From NCBI GenBank assembly GCA_945926705.1, contig CAMEMA010000008.1, positions 1-16,130 of the forward strand: 16,130 nt of DNA. Direction: 5' to 3'. Made by a program: the position numbers and the translations under genes. This DNA comes from an uncultured Clostridia bacterium (GTDB taxonomy: Bacteria; Bacillota; Clostridia; Oscillospirales; Acutalibacteraceae). Below the pieces are notes generated by a model, which worked only from the letters and a program-made list of their open reading frames with translations, was not told where the DNA came from and made no database searches. Shown piece after piece: positions 12,462 through 16,130 of this stretch. Numbering within the stretch: the first letter of the stretch is position 1; the number at the start of each line of letters is the position of its first letter.

Positions 12462-14543
12462 ATGTTTGAAAATTATAATGTATTTAAAACTAAACTTGCA
12501 GGAAGAGATTTAGTTGTTGAAACCGGTAAATTTGCTCAACTTGCAAATGGGTCATGCCTTATAAGATATGGCGATACGTCAGTACACGTAGCAGTTACTG
12601 CATCGGAAAAACCTAGAGAAGGAATAGATTTTTTCCCTCTTTCAGTTGATTTTGAAGAAAGGTTGTATTCAGTAGGAAAAATACCGGGCTCTTTTTCAAA
12701 AAGAGAAGGAAAACCTTCAGAAAAAGCCATACTGGCTTCAAGAGTTATTGATAGGCCTATAAGACCTCTTTTTCCAAAAGATATGAGAAATGATGTTTCG
12801 GTAATATGTACTGTTATGTCTGTAGATGAAGATTGTTCTCCTGAAATTGCCGCTATGATTGGCACCTCAATTGCCTTAAGCATTTCTGATATACCTTGGA
12901 ACGGCCCTATCAGTGGAGTATTTGTGGGTTTAGTTGACGATGAAATAGTGATAAATCCGACATTTGAGCAACGTAAAAAATCGGACCTTTTTTTGACAGT
13001 GGCTTCAACTAAGGAGCTTATATCTATGATAGAAGCCGGTGCTAATGAAGTTTCGGACGATAAAATGTATGAAGCTATTTTAAAAGCTCATGAAATAAAT
13101 AAAGAAGTAATAGAATTTATAGAAAAAATAAAATCAGAAATAGGGAAAAATAAGTTTTTATATGATAGTTCAGAACCTTCTGAAGAGATGATTAAACAAG
13201 TAAGAGATTATGTTGAAGAGGATTTAAAATTTGCTCTTTACACTCCGGACAAGACGTTACGAGAAGAACGTTTGAAACCCATATATCAAAAAGTTCATGA
13301 GCGTTTTGACGATATTTACCCCGATGAAGAGAAAAAACTTGATGAATGTCTTTATAAAATTCAAAAAAATATTGTTAGACATTGGCTTATTGATGAGCAA
13401 AAACGTGTAGACGGACGTAAAATGGATGAAATAAGACCATTGGATGCTGAAGTTAAAATATTGCCCAAAGTACATGGTTCAGGTTTATTTACAAGAGGAC
13501 AAACTCAAGTTTTAACGGTTTTGACTTTAGGTTCAATCAGCGAAGGACAAACTTTAGACGGTATAGATTCTCAAGAATCGAAAAGATATATGCATCACTA
13601 TAATTTTCCATCATATTCTGTTGGGGAAACAAGGCCCAGCAGAGGTCCGGGAAGACGCGAAATCGGTCATGGAGCTCTTGCTGAGAAAGCACTTGTTCCT
13701 GTAATTCCTTCGGTCGAAGAATTCCCCTATGCAATACGTCTTGTTTCGGAAGTACTTTCTTCTAACGGTTCTACGTCTCAAGCTTCAGTTTGTGGTTCTA
13801 CTTTGGCTCTTATGGATGGAGGCGTTCCTATAAAAGCACCTGTTGCCGGGATTTCTTGTGGCTTGATAACAGAAGGCGAGCGCTGGATGACAATGTTGGA
13901 TATACAAGGCCTTGAAGACTTTTTCGGAGATATGGACTTTAAAGTTGCAGGTACAAGTAAGGGCATTACGGCTATTCAAATGGATCTTAAAAAACGTGGT
14001 CTTACAAAAGAAAAAGTAAAAGAAGCGCTTTTTAAGACGCATAAGGCAAGAAATTATATTTTAGATGAAGTAATGAGTAAAGCAATATCAAAACCTCGTG
14101 ACGAACTTTCCACATTTGCGCCTAAGGTTTTAGTTACTACTGTTGCGGTCGATAAAATTCGTGATGTAATAGGTGCTGGAGGAAAAGTTGTTCAAAAACT
14201 TTGTTCGGAATTTGATGTTAAAATGGACATCGAAGAAGACGGAAAAATATTTATTATGGGTGTTGACATCGACAAATGCCGGAAAGCTCTTGCCGCAGTC
14301 AGGAGTATAGTTACCGAGCTGGAAGTTGGAGCGGTTTATATTGGAAAAGTCGTGAGGATTATGGATTTTGGAGCTTTTGTGGAATTTTCTCCCGGAAAAG
14401 AAGGATTGTGTCATATTTCTCAAATTGGAAATAAACGAATTAATAAAGTAAGCGATGTTTTGTCAGTAGGTCAAGAGGTAAAAGTGAGAATCACTGAAAT
14501 AGACAGCAAAGGAAGAATAAATCTTTCCATGAAAGATGTTTAA
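12462..14543 (+). CDS. pnp: Polynucleotide phosphorylase (polyribonucleotide nucleotidyltransferase)
   Basis: PNPase is a trimeric 3'-to-5' phosphorolytic exoribonuclease that degrades mRNA to nucleoside diphosphates. The 693-residue product has the complete family layout: first RNase PH-like domain (GDTSVHVAVTAS, RPIRPLFPKDMRNDV), a helical linker, the catalytic second RNase PH domain with FTRGQTQVLTVLTLGS, FPSYSVGETRPSRGPGRRE, SEVLSSNGSTSQASVCG and the acidic DIQGLEDFFGDMDFKVAGT, a KH domain about 552-619 with IGAGGK, and an S1 domain from about 620 to the end. ATG 12462 is chosen because GGAGGAA at 12451-12457 precedes it and it begins the conserved MFENYNVFKTKLAGR; an upstream ATG at 12441 would precede that binding site. 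Confidence 0.98.
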   Translation: MFENYNVFKTKLAGRDLVVETGKFAQLANGSCLIRYGDTSVHVAVTASEKPREGIDFFPLSVDFEERLYSVGKIPGSFSKREGKPSEKAILASRVIDRPIRPLFPKDMRNDVSVICTVMSVDEDCSPEIAAMIGTSIALSISDIPWNGPISGVFVGLVDDEIVINPTFEQRKKSDLFLTVASTKELISMIEAGANEVSDDKMYEAILKAHEINKEVIEFIEKIKSEIGKNKFLYDSSEPSEEMIKQVRDYVEEDLKFALYTPDKTLREERLKPIYQKVHERFDDIYPDEEKKLDECLYKIQKNIVRHWLIDEQKRVDGRKMDEIRPLDAEVKILPKVHGSGLFTRGQTQVLTVLTLGSISEGQTLDGIDSQESKRYMHHYNFPSYSVGETRPSRGPGRREIGHGALAEKALVPVIPSVEEFPYAIRLVSEVLSSNGSTSQASVCGSTLALMDGGVPIKAPVAGISCGLITEGERWMTMLDIQGLEDFFGDMDFKVAGTSKGITAIQMDLKKRGLTKEKVKEALFKTHKARNYILDEVMSKAISKPRDELSTFAPKVLVTTVAVDKIRDVIGAGGKVVQKLCSEFDVKMDIEEDGKIFIMGVDIDKCRKALAAVRSIVTELEVGAVYIGKVVRIMDFGAFVEFSPGKEGLCHISQIGNKRINKVSDVLSVGQEVKVRITEIDSKGRINLSMKDV

Positions 14544-14553
14544 TTAAATTAAA

Positions 14554-14636
14554 TACTTAATACTGGATTATAATTGCTTAAAATATAAAGACGAAAGCGT
14601 ATATAATTCAGTATTTGTGTTAGTTTAAGTAATTTT
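14554..14636 (+). terminator. Long hairpin after pnp, probable terminator
   Basis: Bases 14559-14572 pair with 14602-14615 over 14 pairs with one wobble, with an inner five-pair stem 14575-14579 with 14595-14599. An outer pairing of TACTT at 14554-14558 with AAGTA at 14627-14631 is possible, followed by the T-rich run ATTTTATT. It lies 15 bases past the pnp stop. The interrupted base and weak T-run make it less canonical than the rpsO terminator, and a processing or regulatory structure is possible. Confidence 0.5.
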
Positions 14637-14649
14637 ATTAAAATATAAT
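14620..14649 (+). promoter_or_regulatory. Possible promoter for the glycosyltransferase pair
   Basis: TATAAT at 14644-14649 lies 55 bases before the chosen start of the first glycosyltransferase gene. The best -35 at normal distance is TTAGTT at 14620-14625 with 18-base spacing, a poor match. A TTGACT at 14649-14654 is near consensus but has no usable -10 after it. Confidence 0.35.
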
Positions 14650-14703
14650 TGACTCATTTTATTTAGTTTAAAAATGAAGAATGATTGTAAAAGGTGTGCA
14701 TAT

Positions 14704-15774
14704 ATGAAAAATATTAAAGGGAAATTGATAGTATTTGGTTTTTTGTTTTCGGTATTGGCAATAATGTTGTGTTCTCCTTACTTGGTATCATATGGTGAAG
14801 TTGTTGATTCTTCCCAATCGAATATAAAAGTTTCTGTTATTGTACCTGTTTATAATACGGAAAAATATCTTGATGAATGTCTGGAAAGTTTAGAAAATCA
14901 AACTCTTAAAGACATGGAGATAATATGTGTAAATGATGGTTCAAAAGATAATTCTTATGAGATACTCCAAAACCACGCTAAAAAGGATTCTCGCATAAAG
15001 ATTATAAATCAAGAAAATGCAGGTGTATGTGTAGCTAGAAATAATGGTCTTAAAGCTGCCCAAGGTGATTTTGTTATATTTTGCGATTCTGATGATTTAA
15101 TTCCTCCGTACGCTTATGAAAAAGCATATGAAGATGCCGTTATTTATAAAGTAGATGTGGTAGCACTCAAAATGATGACATTTGTAGAGGGAAAGGAAAC
15201 TGTAGATATAAACAGTTTTAAGTATGACCCTACCAAAGTTAAAGTTTGCTCGAGGCAGGAAAATCAAAATCCTTTTTACTATATGGTTGAAAATAGTGGA
15301 TATGTTGTAACTAAGCTTTTTAAACGTTCATTTTTAATGAAACATAATATTGCTTTCAAAGAAGGAGTTACAAATTACGAGGATGCACTTTTCAATTTCA
15401 TGGTATTTCCTCACATTACTGAGATGGTTCAAGACGATAATATTTTTTATTGCTATAGAACTTGCCGACCAAATTCAGCTGCAACAGTATTTAATGTTAA
15501 AAGAGTTCTAGGAAGTACAATGACCGTTACTAAAGAACTATTGGACAATATTGCTATTTTCAATTTCGACCAAGCCGATGAATGGGTTTTTGCTAAAATT
15601 ATGGATTTAAATTACTCTCATATAACAAAAGACATTCCAAACCCCGATGAAAAGAAATACTATGCTTCTAAGCTTGTTGCCATGCTCGATGAGTACATGC
15701 AAAAAAATAATCCGACAGTTCCTCAATGGGTAAAGAATCAAATAGAAGATTTAAGAAAAATAGCAGAGGAATAG
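14704..15774 (+). CDS. Family-2 glycosyltransferase-like protein with N-terminal export signal or anchor
   Basis: The main body is a GT-A fold of glycosyltransferase family 2: KVSVIVPVYNTEKYLDECLESL at about 42-63, the nucleotide-binding IICVNDGSKDNS (D78), ARNNGL, the metal-binding CDSDD (DxD at 128-130) and a likely catalytic NYEDA (E226-D227). These residues are intact, so an active enzyme is plausible; donor and acceptor are unknown. Ahead of it is a basic N-terminus (MKNIKGK) and a hydrophobic segment about 8-28, resembling a signal peptide or anchor with N-in/C-out orientation, then a short Ser-rich linker. ATG 14704 is favoured over ATG 14674 because AAAGGTG at 14690-14696 precedes it, giving 356 residues. 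No lipobox is visible here (IMLC). The next gene is a paralogue starting 3 bases after its stop. Confidence 0.82.
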   Translation: MKNIKGKLIVFGFLFSVLAIMLCSPYLVSYGEVVDSSQSNIKVSVIVPVYNTEKYLDECLESLENQTLKDMEIICVNDGSKDNSYEILQNHAKKDSRIKIINQENAGVCVARNNGLKAAQGDFVIFCDSDDLIPPYAYEKAYEDAVIYKVDVVALKMMTFVEGKETVDINSFKYDPTKVKVCSRQENQNPFYYMVENSGYVVTKLFKRSFLMKHNIAFKEGVTNYEDALFNFMVFPHITEMVQDDNIFYCYRTCRPNSAATVFNVKRVLGSTMTVTKELLDNIAIFNFDQADEWVFAKIMDLNYSHITKDIPNPDEKKYYASKLVAMLDEYMQKNNPTVPQWVKNQIEDLRKIAEE

Positions 15775-15777
15775 TTT

Positions 15778-16130
15778 ATGAAAATTAATATTAAAAAATC
15801 CTCTTTTAAAAAATGGATGATTTGTTTTTCTGGACTTTTAATTTTGATTTTAATTGTTTGCGTGTCCGCATGTTCAGCTAAATACAGTCCTAAAGTTTCT
15901 GTGGTAATTCCGGTATATAATACTGAAAAATATTTGGATGAGTGTTTGAAAAGTATCGAAAATCAAACTCTTAGGGAAATTGAGATAATATGTGTAAATG
16001 ATGGTTCCAAAGATAATTCTTTGGCGATGCTTAAAGACCATGCCAAAAAAGACAAAAGAATTAGGATATTTGACCAGAAAAATTCCGGAGTAAGCATTGC
16101 TCGAAATAATGGTATTAAAATTGCCAGAGG
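15778..16130 (+). CDS. Second family-2 glycosyltransferase-like protein, predicted lipoprotein, 3'-truncated
   Basis: ATG 15778 follows the previous stop by 3 bases with AGAGGAA upstream at 15765-15771, and the frame is open to the end of the window (117 whole codons). The N-terminus is basic (KKSSFKKW), then hydrophobic (about residues 14-29), and ends in VSAC with cysteine at 32, a textbook type II signal-peptidase lipobox. A short linker leads to KVSVVIPVYNTEKYLDECLKSIENQTL and IICVNDGSKDNS, almost the same as in the upstream gene, then SIARNNGI. The DxD motif lies beyond the window. This predicts a lipid-anchored glycosyltransferase-like domain outside the membrane. Tandem duplication is clear from the shared order and wording of motifs. 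Confidence 0.8.
   Translation, partial: MKINIKKSSFKKWMICFSGLLILILIVCVSACSAKYSPKVSVVIPVYNTEKYLDECLKSIENQTLREIEIICVNDGSKDNSLAMLKDHAKKDKRIRIFDQKNSGVSIARNNGIKIAR

Noticed and set aside
1..16130. CRISPR arrays, tRNA or rRNA genes, insertion sequences
   Set aside because: No regularly spaced repeats, no cloverleaf or rRNA-like stretches and no transposase-like frames were seen on reading both strands.

Overview
The window reads as a low-GC Gram-positive bacterium of the class Clostridia, probably near the Ruminococcaceae/Oscillospirales. The reasons are the gene order (spc operon running directly through adk-map-KOW protein-infA-rpmJ into an alpha operon that contains rpsD), the short zinc-type S14, strong GGAGG ribosome binding sites, TTG/GTG starts and very AT-rich spacers. 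This placement is inference from layout and protein character; no search was run.

Positions 1-10393 are one dense plus-strand block of translation and secretion genes: rplN (5' end cut off), rplX, rplE, rpsZ, rpsH, rplF, rplR, rpsE, rpmD, rplO, secY, adk, map, a KOW-domain protein, infA, rpmJ, rpsM, rpsK, rpsD, rpoA, rplQ. Most gaps are 0-45 bases and no promoter is obvious inside, so it is probably one long transcript (or overlapping transcripts), closed by a strong hairpin terminator just after rplQ. Two local oddities sit at infA: it has a low-complexity C-terminal tail running into rpmJ, and no Shine-Dalgarno of its own but an overlapping 21-codon upstream ORF.

Positions 10394-11935 form a much more AT-rich island between rplQ and rpsO. 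It carries one gene with its own strong extended -10 promoter, encoding a 148-residue protein with a Nif11-like/double-glycine leader (a peptide-natural-product or bacteriocin-like precursor), with no maturation or export gene visible. A second strong promoter just after it faces about 370 bases with no credible ORF but several hairpins: a candidate non-coding RNA. A third promoter drives rpsO through a leader that can fold as a three-way junction, as expected for S15 self-regulation.

Positions 11936-14543 hold the conserved rpsO-pnp pair (S15 and polynucleotide phosphorylase), separated by a clear terminator. From 14704 to the end there are two tandem, closely related family-2 glycosyltransferase genes. 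Unusually, the first starts with a signal-peptide-like hydrophobic segment and the second with a textbook lipoprotein signal (VSAC lipobox), so both GT domains are predicted to lie outside the membrane. The second gene runs off the window.
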